A stretch of DNA of 64,000 bases. Origin: an uncultured Bacillota bacterium. GTDB taxonomy: Bacteria; Bacillota; Dehalobacteriia; UBA7702. This document shows positions 51,507 to 59,905 of the stretch, piece by piece; the first letter of the stretch is position 1; every line of letters begins with the position of its first letter. The position numbers and the translations under genes are program-made. The notes below the pieces were generated by a model. The model did no database searches. It was given only the letters and a program-made list of their open reading frames with translations, and had not been told where the DNA came from. The stretch lies in NCBI GenBank assembly GCA_934702375.1, contig CAKUYE010000008.1, forward strand, positions 1 to 64,000. The letters are read 5' to 3'.

Positions 51507-52637
51507 AGGTTTTATGGATTCCAATACATTTAAAGCCTCATCCACTTCTTCTTTCTGATTAAAGGGACCAAAGCTAAACCGCACCGTGCCATAAGCTTTT
51601 GTGCCTATGGTATCATGGGCAAAAGGAGCACAATGCAAGCCTGCTCTCACACAAATATCCTTTTTTTCTGCCAAAGCCAAAGCTACTTTTCCGGGATCCA
51701 TGTTTTTTATATTCAAAGAAACCACCGGCAATTCTGCTTTTGAACTAAGACGATAAACTCTGATATGTGGAAGCTCCTTCAAGCCTTTTAAAAACTTATC
51801 GGTTAAAACCAGCTCGTGATTACAAATATCCTCTATACTCCGTTTTTTTATATACCGTATACCTCCCAACAATGAACCGATGCCAATTAAATTTCGCGTT
51901 CCGGCTTCAAATCCCGTAGGCACAATGGAAGGTTGATCAATGAGGTGGGACAGTGTTCCGGTTCCGCCATAAATAAAAGGTTTTAAACGCTGCGGTTCTC
52001 TGATATAGAGCAACCCGATTCCTCCATATCCAAGCAGGCTTTTATGTCCGGCATAAGCAATAAAATCAATGCCGCTTGCCGCGGCAAAAAAAGGAATGAT
52101 ACCGGCTGTTTGTGCCATGTCCGCAAATACAAGAATATTATAGCGTTTTGCCAAAGCGATTATTTTTTCAAGAGGTTCCAAGTAACCTAATACATTTGAG
52201 CCGTGATTAATGACAAAAAGCTTCGTATTTTTACGAATTGATTTTTCTATTGCTATTAAGTCTTTTTCTTCATCACCGCTAATCGGGATCATCGTTGCTT
52301 GGATCCCCTGCTTTTCCAAAAGATGAATCGGTCTTCCTGTGGCATTGTGCTCTAATGATGTATATACGAGATGGTCTCCCGGCTCTAATAAAGATCGCAA
52401 TACCACATTTGCACTTTCCGTATTGCCACCGGTAAAAATCAAATGGTCCGCCGGTTTTATTCCCAGAAAATCTGCAATCTCTGCTCTGGCACCTTCCATG
52501 TAATCCGAAGTATCTTTTGCAAAGGGATAGGCCCCTCTGCCCGGGTTTGCTCCGTAACTTTCCATAACACGAAGGATCTCATTTTTTGTCTCCGGCGGTT
52601 TTGGCCACGACGTTGCAGCATTGTCAAAATAAATCAT
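51504..52637 (-). CDS. Class V aminotransferase, cysteine desulfurase-like
   Basis: About 377 residues. IYFDNAATSWPKPP opens the protein, a PLP-binding Lys lies in AYAGHKSLLGYGGIGLLYI, and RAGLHCAPFAHDTIGTKAYGTVRFSFGPFN near the end holds the active-site cysteine. This pattern is the SufS-like cysteine desulfurase subgroup often annotated as a cysteine desulfurase family protein; it could supply sulfur, perhaps for LarE clusters or tRNA, but selenocysteine or other substrates are possible. The ATG at 52637 is used; the open frame extends upstream through the parS site at 52648-52663, which would be an unlikely coding region. No nifU or iscU partner lies nearby. Confidence 0.88.
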   Translation of the reverse strand: MIYFDNAATSWPKPPETKNEILRVMESYGANPGRGAYPFAKDTSDYMEGARAEIADFLGIKPADHLIFTGGNTESANVVLRSLLEPGDHLVYTSLEHNATGRPIHLLEKQGIQATMIPISGDEEKDLIAIEKSIRKNTKLFVINHGSNVLGYLEPLEKIIALAKRYNILVFADMAQTAGIIPFFAAASGIDFIAYAGHKSLLGYGGIGLLYIREPQRLKPFIYGGTGTLSHLIDQPSIVPTGFEAGTRNLIGIGSLLGGIRYIKKRSIEDICNHELVLTDKFLKGLKELPHIRVYRLSSKAELPVVSLNIKNMDPGKVALALAEKKDICVRAGLHCAPFAHDTIGTKAYGTVRFSFGPFNQKEEVDEALNVLESIKP

Positions 52638-52647
52638 CCCTACACCC

Positions 52648-52663
52648 TGTTTCACGTGAAACA
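52648..52663. other. parS site (centromere-like, ParB-binding)
   Basis: TGTTTCACGTGAAACA, a 16/16 match to the Bacillus parS consensus, 11 bases upstream of the cysteine desulfurase-like start. Confidence 0.95.
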
Positions 52664-52829
52664 TTCTATTAGAGTATATGATGCAGCCATTCAAAAAATG
52701 ATTTTATTTCATTTTTTTTATAAGCCTCTGAGAAGGTCTAAAATCACTTTTTTGTATTTCACATATTTTAATATTAAGTTTTATTTTTCAGGGATTTAAA
52801 CGGCTCTCACAAATCAAATTTTTTCTAAA

Positions 52830-52858
52830 ATAAAAAAATGAGTCTCAAAAAAGACTCA
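52830..52858 (-). terminator. Terminator overlapping the parB stop codon
   Basis: TGAGTCT and AGACTCA form a 7-bp stem that includes the parB stop codon; the minus strand continues TTTTTTTATTTTAG. Confidence 0.8.
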
Positions 52859-53752
52859 CTTTTCCATTTCAATCATCATATCAAGAAGTCGCTCCAGTTC
52901 TTCTTTATTATGATAAGACATTTCAATTTTTCCACCATGATCATCGCCGGAAATTTTAATTTTTGTCTGGAAGCGATCTCGAAGTTTATTTTCCATATAA
53001 CGGTAAAAAGGATCGATATCCGGTTTATTGGATTCCTTCTTTTTTCCATGGATTTCATTCATATCCTTCGCCATAGATTCTGCTTGGCGTACGGACAAAT
53101 GATCTTTTAAAATATGCTCTCTAAGTTGATCACGGCGTAAATCCGATTTAACGGTAAGCAATGCTCGACCATGGCCGGCACTTAATTTTCCATCTTCAAT
53201 CATTTTTTTTGTAGCGGGATCTAAAGAAAGCAGACGAAGACTATTGGCAACATAACTACGGCTTTTGCTGATTGTTTTTGCAAGACTCTCCTGCGTATGC
53301 CCATATAATGACATCATATCATGAAAAGCGGCAGCCTCTTCCATTGCGTTTAAATCCTCGCGCTGCAAATTTTCAATCAATCCCATCTCTGCAGCTTTAT
53401 CGTTGTCTGCCTGAATCAAAATGACAGGAACGCTTTTCAGTCCAGCGGATTTTGCTGCACGTAAACGCCTTTCCCCTGCAATCAATTCATAATGTTCTTT
53501 ATTTTTTCGTACCAAAAGAGGCTGCAAAATACCGTGTTCTTTTATGGAATTTGCCAGTTCTTCCAACTTTTTCGAATCAAAATCTGTTCTTGCCTGACTC
53601 TCAGAAGGAATAATTTCCGTAATTTCAACCAAAGTGGAATGATCACTTTCCGCTTCTCTTGATGCCGGTTGACTTACTTCGTGAAGAATACTTTCCTCTA
53701 CATCACTGGGGATCAAAGCACTAAGCCCTTTTCCCATTCTTTTTTTCGCCAT
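52856..53752 (-). CDS. parB: Chromosome partitioning protein ParB
   Basis: 298 residues. The N-terminal KKRMGKGLSALIP is standard. The ParB N-domain has the CTP-binding motifs: GILQPLLVRKN, ELIAGERRLRAAKSAG (GERRxRA arginine patch) and VIL, then ENLQREDLNAMEEA. The HTH GHTQESLAKTISKSRSYVANSLRLLSL binds parS. A C-terminal dimerisation region follows. The start overlaps the 3' end of parA by 32 bases. ParB loads on the parS sites at 52648, 54598 and 54659 and spreads, helping origin segregation and SMC loading. Confidence 0.96.
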   Translation of the reverse strand: MAKKRMGKGLSALIPSDVEESILHEVSQPASREAESDHSTLVEITEIIPSESQARTDFDSKKLEELANSIKEHGILQPLLVRKNKEHYELIAGERRLRAAKSAGLKSVPVILIQADNDKAAEMGLIENLQREDLNAMEEAAAFHDMMSLYGHTQESLAKTISKSRSYVANSLRLLSLDPATKKMIEDGKLSAGHGRALLTVKSDLRRDQLREHILKDHLSVRQAESMAKDMNEIHGKKKESNKPDIDPFYRYMENKLRDRFQTKIKISGDDHGGKIEMSYHNKEELERLLDMMIEMEK

Positions 53753-54509
53753 TTTGCTTTAAAACCTCCTTTGCAAGAGCTTTGTAGGCCAAAGCCCCTT
53801 TGGATTTCGGATCGTATTGCAAAATTGTTTGCCCAAATCCGGGAGCTTCCGACAATCGAACATTTCGGGGAATCATTGTTTTATAAACTTTTTCTTTAAA
53901 ATGCTCGCGAACTTCTTCTTCAACTTCGATAGAAAGTCTGGTCCGACCATCATACATAGTCAAAACAATTCCTTCTAAAGTAAGTCCCGGATTCATATGC
54001 TGCTTCACAAGCTGAAAAGTGTTTGTGACTCTGCCAAGTCCTTCCAGGGCATAGAATTCACACTGTAAAGCAATCATTAAAGAATCTGCAGCAACAAGGG
54101 CATTTAAAGAAAGAAGTCCCACCGAAGGAGGACAATCGATCAAAATAAAATCATATGCATCCTTTACGATTTCCAATTGTTTTTTTAATTTGCTTTCTCT
54201 TTCCGGAACATCAACTAATTCCACTTCAGCCCCGCTTAGATCCGGGCCAGACGGAATAACATCAACATTTTTTGTTCCGCTTTTTTTTATTAATACCGAA
54301 ACCGGTATGTCATTTACAAGAGAATCATAGATATAATGCTCCAAATGATCTTTATCGATTCCAAGCCCACCGGTAGCATTTGCTTGAGGATCCATATCAC
54401 ATACCAGCACTTTTTTTCCTTTTGCGCCAAGGTATGCACTTAAATTTACGGCCGTTGTGGTTTTACCCACCCCACCTTTTTGATTTGCAATGGCTATAAT
54501 TTTACCCAT
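53721..54509 (-). CDS. parA: Chromosome partitioning ATPase ParA (Soj)
   Basis: 262 residues. The deviant Walker A is KGGVGKTTTAVNL (10-22), CDMDPQANATGGLG contains the second conserved motif, and FILIDCPPSVGLLSLNAL is Walker B. This size and N-terminus match chromosomal Soj, not plasmid ParA. It lies just downstream of recF and two parS sites. In most Bacillota parAB lies on the mnmG/rsmG side; here it follows dnaA-dnaN-recF. It works with ParB in origin segregation and, in relatives, in DnaA control. Confidence 0.96.
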   Translation of the reverse strand: MGKIIAIANQKGGVGKTTTAVNLSAYLGAKGKKVLVCDMDPQANATGGLGIDKDHLEHYIYDSLVNDIPVSVLIKKSGTKNVDVIPSGPDLSGAEVELVDVPERESKLKKQLEIVKDAYDFILIDCPPSVGLLSLNALVAADSLMIALQCEFYALEGLGRVTNTFQLVKQHMNPGLTLEGIVLTMYDGRTRLSIEVEEEVREHFKEKVYKTMIPRNVRLSEAPGFGQTILQYDPKSKGALAYKALAKEVLKQNGEKKNGKRA

Positions 54510-54586
54510 AATGCACCTCTTTAATAGACTTATTTCATTATATCATAAAATAAGAAAGGATAAAAGCCGATATCAAAAAATAGCAA

Positions 54587-54624
54587 TAATATAGGAATGT
54601 TTCACGTGAAACATTCCTATATTA
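54587..54624. other. parS site inside a 38-bp perfect palindrome
   Basis: TGTTTCACGTGAAACA at 54598-54613 is extended on each side by TAATATAGGAA and its complement, giving 19 bp per arm. The palindrome lies between recF and parA and could also form a hairpin in the transcript. Confidence 0.92.
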
Positions 54625-54658
54625 AGATCTTAATTATTCTTATATTAGATTTAAAGAT

Positions 54659-54674
54659 TGTTTCACGTGAAACC
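54659..54674. other. parS site
   Basis: TGTTTCACGTGAAACC, 15/16 matches, ending 3 bases before the recF stop codon. Confidence 0.88.
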
Positions 54675-54676
54675 TT

Positions 54677-55789
54677 TTAAAAAGAAATCGATTGGATCGA
54701 ACCCCCGGATACACGATATTCTACGGCATCACGAAAAATCTTTTCCGAGCCGGTATCGGTAACAAAGGTCTGTACCTTGCCGTTGATAACCGATATCAAA
54801 GCTTCTCTTCGTTTATCATCAAGCTCTGATAAAACATCATCTAAAAGTAAAATAGGATATTCTCCCCGTTGACCTTTCATTAACTCCAACTCGCCGATTT
54901 TCAAAGCCAATGAAGCCGTCCGCTGTTGTCCCTGGGAACCAAATTTACGAATGTCATCACCATTAATAAAAAAACGAATGTCATCACGGTGGGGACCAAA
55001 AGTAGTAGATCCCCTTAAAAAATCCTTTTCCCTACATTGTTTCAGCTCTTCTAAAAAAGCATTTTTCCAGTCGTCAAAAGTGTGTTTTTTCTCGAAAAGC
55101 TCCGGCAAACCACCCTCATAAGTAAGAAAAAGTTCTTCATTCCCACCGGTAATCCTACGATGAGCCAAACGCACTAAGGGCTGCAAACGCTCTAAAACAT
55201 CTTTCCGACGGATCAATATCATAGTGCCGTTTTCCGCCAACTGCTGGTCATAGGCAGCCAAAATGTCTTTGCATTGCTGGTAAGTACTGTCTTTCAAAAG
55301 GCTGTTGCGCTGCCGTAAAGCCTTTTGATATCGGCTGAAAAGAACATGCGATTCCGGCGCTGTTTGGATAATCTCCCCATCAAGAAAGCGGCGTCGATCT
55401 TCCGGATGCCCTTTCATAAGAAACAGATCATCAGGAGAAAAAACGACCGTGTTTAGAAAACCAACCAAGGCAGAAACTCTTTTCTTTTCTACACCATCCA
55501 AACGAACCTTATACTTCTTTTCTCTGGAATAAGCCACATTCATGGTATGCTCAATAAAAGATGCCGAAAAAGAGGAGCGTATCAGAAAAAAATCTCTTTC
55601 TTTTTTTATCATTTCCGGTACCGTACTGCGGCGAAAAGACCGAAAGGTGCTGAGGAATGCAATCGCTTCAAGCAAATTTGTTTTACCCTGAGCATTGTCG
55701 CCCCGGATCATATTGACTCCGGGGCTCCAAGAGATCGAAGCGGTACCGTAGTTTCTGAAATTGGTAAGCTGCAATTCCTTTAAAATCAT
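54677..55789 (-). CDS. recF: DNA replication and repair protein RecF
   Basis: 370 residues. Walker A is GDNAQGKTNLLEAI (30-43), the signature FGSQGQQRTASLALKIGEL follows, and Walker B is ILLLDDVLSELDDKRR. RecF is an ABC-type ATPase that helps RecR and RecA act at gaps at stalled forks. The start codon is one base after the dnaN stop, so the two are coupled. The yaaA-like small gene often found between dnaN and recF in Bacillota is absent. gyrB, often next, is not here; parS and parA follow instead. Confidence 0.97.
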   Translation of the reverse strand: MILKELQLTNFRNYGTASISWSPGVNMIRGDNAQGKTNLLEAIAFLSTFRSFRRSTVPEMIKKERDFFLIRSSFSASFIEHTMNVAYSREKKYKVRLDGVEKKRVSALVGFLNTVVFSPDDLFLMKGHPEDRRRFLDGEIIQTAPESHVLFSRYQKALRQRNSLLKDSTYQQCKDILAAYDQQLAENGTMILIRRKDVLERLQPLVRLAHRRITGGNEELFLTYEGGLPELFEKKHTFDDWKNAFLEELKQCREKDFLRGSTTFGPHRDDIRFFINGDDIRKFGSQGQQRTASLALKIGELELMKGQRGEYPILLLDDVLSELDDKRREALISVINGKVQTFVTDTGSEKIFRDAVEYRVSGGSIQSISF

Positions 55790-55790
55790 A

Positions 55791-56915
55791 TTATCCCTTC
55801 AACGGTAAGGCCAGGTAGATATAGCTGTCATCATCTTTTCTGCCCAAAAGCAGCGGTGTATTTTCACCGGTGAAACGCATTGTAATAAAGCTGCTGTCTA
55901 TAACCCGTAAAATATCGAGAAGATAGCGGGCATTAAAAATCAGAGAAATATCTTCCCCCTGCTGAATTACGGGAATTTCTTCATGAATATGACCCATTTC
56001 CGGGCTGCGGGAATCCACAATCAGAACTTCATTGGTCAAAGCAATGCTAACACGACCGATATGCTCTTTCACCAATTCTCGTGATAAAATAAACGCACGT
56101 TCAAGAGTAGAAAGAAGGAATCCGGCATCGACCTCCGCTACGGATTTTACTTTTTCTTCCGCAGGAATAACCTGATGGTAGTTGGGGAATTTTCCTTCGA
56201 TCAGTCGGGAAATCAACAAAGTATTGGAAAAATGGAAGCTGATTTCTTTTTCACCCACAACGATTTCCATTTGAGAATCTTCTTCCGAAGCCTCCAGACG
56301 AATAATTTCCTGAAGAATCTTATTGGGAACAATTACAGCAGCTTGGCCCTGATTTCCCTGAGAAATCCAACTGGATTTTTTCATAGCCAAACGGTGGGTA
56401 TCCGTTGCAACAAAATTGATATTTTCTCCGGTGATCTCAAAAAGAACACCTGTAAACAAAGGCCGGGATTCATCGTTGCTGGCAGCAACCGCAACTTCTC
56501 TTACATCGTGCTTAAAGCGGTTAAGCAGAAAAGACCCTTTAACATCACCTTCAACGGTGGGAAAATCAGGAAATTCATCTTTATCCATTCCGTTTACGGT
56601 AATTTCCGATTTCCCATAGCGGATAAAAAAGGTGTAAGCTTCACTGGCAAGTTCCAAAGTCTCATCGGGAAGTTTTTTTGCAATATCCAGAATATAGCGA
56701 CCGGGAACAATTAAACTGCCGGTTTCCAGTACGGTAACATCTTTTTCTCTGTATTCAATGGCTATTTCGATATCGGTGGCTCGGAAAATCAATTCATTTT
56801 CCGTAGCGGTTAAAAGAATGCCGCTTAAAGCGTAGATTGTATTTTTGGCGGAAACAGCTTTGGATACTGCTTGTAATCCGTGGAGAAAGTTTGATTTTTC
56901 ACATTTGATTTTCAT
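55791..56915 (-). CDS. dnaN: DNA polymerase III beta subunit (sliding clamp)
   Basis: 374 residues, typical of the clamp. KIKCEKSNFLHGLQAVSKAVSAKNTIYALSGILL opens the first of three repeated domains; GVLFEITGENINFVATDTHRLAM is the second-domain hallmark and the end is YIYLALPLKG, close to the usual C-terminal clamp sequence that binds partner proteins. AAGGAG precedes the ATG. It lies 272 bases downstream of dnaA; that gap holds a perfect DnaA box at 57130-57138. Followed directly by recF. Confidence 0.97.
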   Translation of the reverse strand: MKIKCEKSNFLHGLQAVSKAVSAKNTIYALSGILLTATENELIFRATDIEIAIEYREKDVTVLETGSLIVPGRYILDIAKKLPDETLELASEAYTFFIRYGKSEITVNGMDKDEFPDFPTVEGDVKGSFLLNRFKHDVREVAVAASNDESRPLFTGVLFEITGENINFVATDTHRLAMKKSSWISQGNQGQAAVIVPNKILQEIIRLEASEEDSQMEIVVGEKEISFHFSNTLLISRLIEGKFPNYHQVIPAEEKVKSVAEVDAGFLLSTLERAFILSRELVKEHIGRVSIALTNEVLIVDSRSPEMGHIHEEIPVIQQGEDISLIFNARYLLDILRVIDSSFITMRFTGENTPLLLGRKDDDSYIYLALPLKG

Positions 56916-57129
56916 GGGCGGCTCCTTATGTATTATTTTTATTTCTAATTTGTCATGGTAATAATAAGCAGTGTGAATTTATGGAAAGCATGGAAACATG
57001 CCTGTATTTCGTGGTTTTAAGGTTTGTGGTTCGAAGGACAGTCACGGCATGGATGAAATGCGGACAGTTTTTTCGAGGATCGGTTACGAACAATTTTCAT
57101 ATGGATAGGGTATGGAGCAAGGATTCCTT

Positions 57130-57138
57130 TTATCCACA
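57130..57138. promoter_or_regulatory. DnaA box, dnaA-dnaN intergenic region
   Basis: TTATCCACA, a perfect match to the DnaA box consensus. The 56916-57187 gap otherwise shows no gene; it may carry part of a bipartite origin or control dnaN. Confidence 0.75.
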
Positions 57139-57187
57139 ATATGGAAAACTGTGTGAAATAAATGCCAAAATGCCTGTAAAAACCGGA

Positions 57188-58615
57188 TTACAGCTTTCTG
57201 ATGGACTCTGTGAGTTCTTTGATTTGCTTCGCTGTGGCTTTGTTGGAAGCAGCTCTTTCCGTAATTTCATTAAAGGCATGCATTACGGTAGAATAGTGTC
57301 GTTTGCCGAATTCTTCACCGATTTTCTCATAAGTGGCATCGGTAAGCTCACGACAGAGATACATTGCAATTTGTCGAGGGTAGGCAATGGTTGCCGTGCG
57401 CTTTTGCCCTTTGATATCGTCGGGTTTGATCTTAAAATATTCGGCAGTAGCCTGTTGGATCAACTCAATGCTGATGACCTTAACGCGATTTTCCGAAACG
57501 AAATTTTCCAAGGCTTTCATCGTTAAGGACAGCGTAATTGGTTTTTTCTCCATTTTGGAATATGCGGCTACCCGATTTAAAGCCCCCTCCAGGACGCGAA
57601 TGTCGGAATCATAGCGGTTGGCAATATAATAGAATACATCAATTTCGTTTTGAGGAACGATAATGTTATTCATTGCTGCTTTTTTCTGGAGGATTGCAAT
57701 CCTTGTTTCCAAATCCGGGGATATGATCTCGGTGGTCAACCCCCAAAGGAATCGTGTAACGAGGCGATCTTCCAATTTTGCAATTTCTTTGGGCGGACGG
57801 TCCGTGGTGAGAATGATTTGAGCGCCGCTGTCGTACAATGCATTGTAGGTATGGAAAAATTCTTCCTGGCAACTGTCTTTGTTTGCCAAAAACTGAATGT
57901 CATCCATTAGAATAACATCGACTTTGCGATATTTATTACGAAATTGTTGTGTCGTATTATCTTTGATGGCGCTGATCCATTCGTTTACGAAGTTTTCCAT
58001 CGTAAAATAAGCCACTTTTGCCTGGTGGTTATTTTCTTTAATAAAATGACCGATGGCATACATCAAATGGGTTTTGCCCAGTCCCGATCCGCCTTGGATC
58101 AGCAGAGGGTTATAAATATTGCTGCCGGGCATTTCTGCAACAGCAAGAGCTGCTGCATGAGCAAAACGGTTGTTATCGCCGACAACAAAATTATCAAAGG
58201 TATAGCGGGGGTTTAGGGAAGAAGTATAAATATCTTCTTCTTCCGCAGTGAGGTCATTGATCTTTGTATCCTGGGTTGCAACCGCAGCTTCCTCGGTGTG
58301 ATCAACTTCCTCGGAAATATAGGTTCCGTCGTTATTTAACAACACGATTTGAAAGTTTGTAACTTTGCTGTCGGAAACAACTTCCAGATTTCGATAAAGC
58401 AGTTCGCGGTAATGATCATTGATCCAGTCGATAATGAATTGCTCATGGGTGCCGAGATAAAGGCAATTGTTTTTACAATTCACAACTTTTAAAGGTTGAA
58501 ACCATGATTTAAAACTGGTCTCTCTGATCGTTTCATTATCTTTAATGTGCTGAAGAGTATCATTCCATAATTCGATATACGGTGCTAAACTAACCAAAGT
58601 GCTCTTTTCCTCCAT
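57188..58615 (-). CDS. dnaA: Chromosomal replication initiator DnaA
   Basis: 475 residues. Domain I is at the N-terminus (WFQPLKVVNCKNNCLYLGTHEQFIIDWI), followed by a short linker. The AAA+ domain begins NPRYTFDNFVVGDNNRFAHAAALAVAE and has Walker A GGSGLGKTH and Walker B ILMDDIQFLANK. Domain IV ends the protein with KGQKRTATIAYPRQIAMYLCRELTDATYEKIGEEFGKRHYSTVMHA, the DnaA-box-binding signature. The ribosome-binding site before ATG 58615 is weak. It is transcribed away from rpmH, the standard arrangement around oriC. Confidence 0.98.
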   Translation of the reverse strand: MEEKSTLVSLAPYIELWNDTLQHIKDNETIRETSFKSWFQPLKVVNCKNNCLYLGTHEQFIIDWINDHYRELLYRNLEVVSDSKVTNFQIVLLNNDGTYISEEVDHTEEAAVATQDTKINDLTAEEEDIYTSSLNPRYTFDNFVVGDNNRFAHAAALAVAEMPGSNIYNPLLIQGGSGLGKTHLMYAIGHFIKENNHQAKVAYFTMENFVNEWISAIKDNTTQQFRNKYRKVDVILMDDIQFLANKDSCQEEFFHTYNALYDSGAQIILTTDRPPKEIAKLEDRLVTRFLWGLTTEIISPDLETRIAILQKKAAMNNIIVPQNEIDVFYYIANRYDSDIRVLEGALNRVAAYSKMEKKPITLSLTMKALENFVSENRVKVISIELIQQATAEYFKIKPDDIKGQKRTATIAYPRQIAMYLCRELTDATYEKIGEEFGKRHYSTVMHAFNEITERAASNKATAKQIKELTESIRKL

Positions 58616-59032
58616 TGTTCTCAGGTGTCAGTTTTTTTATTTCGCTCCCAAAAAATTGATTAAGAAACTAGCCACAGCCTTTTTCTTTTTTTTTTGCTGC
58701 GGTTTCAGTATATTTTCGTAGATCTAAATTTATTTACGGGAAATAAAAGAAAGCTTTTTATAACGATTTTCATGCTTCCTTTTTGACCAAAAGGGGATTT
58801 TTCCCCGATGATGACTTTAATATATTACCATAGGAATAGGAAATGTGGCAAGGGAGGTTACAGTTGTTTTTACACAGGCCAATGTGAATTTCATAAGCCA
58901 CTAGGCAATTTGAATGTGAAAAATGCGAGTAAAAATGAAAAAAATAGTCTTATATAATAAGGAAGCGAAAATGTAAAGAAAATGTGCAAATATTGTGGAC
59001 AACTTTTTTATAAGGAGAAATCATAAATTTTA
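58616..59032. other. Probable origin of replication region (oriC)
   Basis: An AT-rich gap between dnaA and rpmH where gene direction switches. It holds TGTGGACAA at 58994-59002 (8/9 match to a DnaA box, reverse orientation), a weaker TTTTACACA near 58870, A/T-rich stretches, and a GGGG/CCCC hairpin near 58795. Few perfect boxes are visible, so exact boundaries are uncertain. No gene seen. Confidence 0.65.
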
Positions 59033-59062
59033 TTGACAATGATATAACAATTGCGCTATAAT
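59033..59062 (+). promoter_or_regulatory. Sigma-70-type promoter of rpmH-rnpA-yidD-yidC-jag
   Basis: TTGACA, 18-base spacer, TATAAT, about 110 bases before rpmH. Confidence 0.8.
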
Positions 59063-59172
59063 AGACTTACTGTCTTATTGTGTATTAGTATATACTGCCG
59101 CAGAAGGCGAATTTTTCTAGCGGAGTAAATAAAGGCATTTCAATTTTCTATTTCAATACAGGAGGAATTATT

Positions 59173-59307
59173 ATGAAAAGAACATTTCAACCGAAAAACC
59201 GTCAGCACAAAAAGGTGCATGGATTCCGTGCAAGAATGTCTGATGCCAACGGCAGAAAAGTCCTGAAACGCAGAAGAGCTAAAGGCAGAAAACAGCTTAC
59301 TGTCTAA
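59173..59307 (+). CDS. rpmH: Ribosomal protein L34
   Basis: 44 residues: MKRTFQPKNRQHKKVHGFR, then ARMSDANGRKVLKRRRAKGR, then KQLTV. It is the smallest basic protein of the large ribosomal subunit, with the standard sequence. AGGAGG is upstream of ATG 59173. It begins the plus-strand run right of the origin. Confidence 0.97.
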   Translation: MKRTFQPKNRQHKKVHGFRARMSDANGRKVLKRRRAKGRKQLTV

Positions 59308-59326
59308 AATGCGTGGTTAAAAAACA

Positions 59327-59656
59327 TTGGATGATAAAAACAGATTAAAGAAAAGAAGAGATTTTACCAGAGTTTATCAGCGAGGGAAATCTGTTGCTGC
59401 CAGAAGTTTGGTTCTTTGTTGGCGAAAAACAAAGGAACCTTCCTACCGTGTTGGCTTTACGGTTTCTAAAAAAGTAGGAAATGCTGTTGTACGCAACCGG
59501 ATCCGTCGTCGTTTAAAGGAAATTGTAAGATTGCGTCCGGAATTATTTTCTGTCGGTCGGGATTATATCATTATTGCCCGAACTTCAGCAGCGTCAAGTT
59601 CTTACCGTGAACTGGAAAAAGAACTGGAGCGTCTTCTTGGAAAGCTAAAGTCGTAA
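59327..59656 (+). CDS. rnpA: Ribonuclease P protein component
   Basis: 109 residues. The RNR motif is present in NAVVRNRIRRRLKEIVR (52-68) with KKRRDFTRVYQRGKSVAARSLVLCWRK upstream, which bind the catalytic RNA and the tRNA precursor leader. The start is TTG at 59327; the nearby ATG is out of frame. It lies 19 bases after rpmH and overlaps yidD by one base. Confidence 0.95.
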   Translation: MDDKNRLKKRRDFTRVYQRGKSVAARSLVLCWRKTKEPSYRVGFTVSKKVGNAVVRNRIRRRLKEIVRLRPELFSVGRDYIIIARTSAASSSYRELEKELERLLGKLKS

Positions 59657-59865
59657 TGAAAAAAATTTTATTAGCAATAATTCGTTTTTATCAAAGGGTG
59701 ATATCACCCCTGTTTCCGCCCTGTTGCCGTTTTATTCCCAGCTGTTCTCAATATGCATTGGAGGCCATACAAAAATATGGCCCGCTTAAGGGAGGCAAAA
59801 AAGCAATATGGCGTATTTTGCGTTGCAATCCCTTTTGCAAGGGCGGATATGATCCGGTGGATTGA
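59656..59865 (+). CDS. yidD: Membrane protein insertion efficiency factor YidD
   Basis: 69 residues. IRFYQRVISPLFPPCCRFIPSCSQYALEAIQKYGPLKGGKKAIWRILRCNPFCKGGYDPVD is the full family pattern, with the conserved cysteines and a C-terminal PVD-type end. It is a small membrane-associated protein that aids YidC-dependent insertion. The ATG overlaps the rnpA stop (TAATG), and yidC follows 40 bases later. Confidence 0.95.
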   Translation: MKKILLAIIRFYQRVISPLFPPCCRFIPSCSQYALEAIQKYGPLKGGKKAIWRILRCNPFCKGGYDPVD

Positions 59866-59905
59866 ACTTTGCCTTTTCAGTAATGAATGGGCATGAGGAA
59901 ATTTT

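Noticed and set aside
58616..59172. tRNA or rRNA genes near the origin
   Set aside because: No cloverleaf-like or rRNA-like sequence was seen here or in the other gaps.
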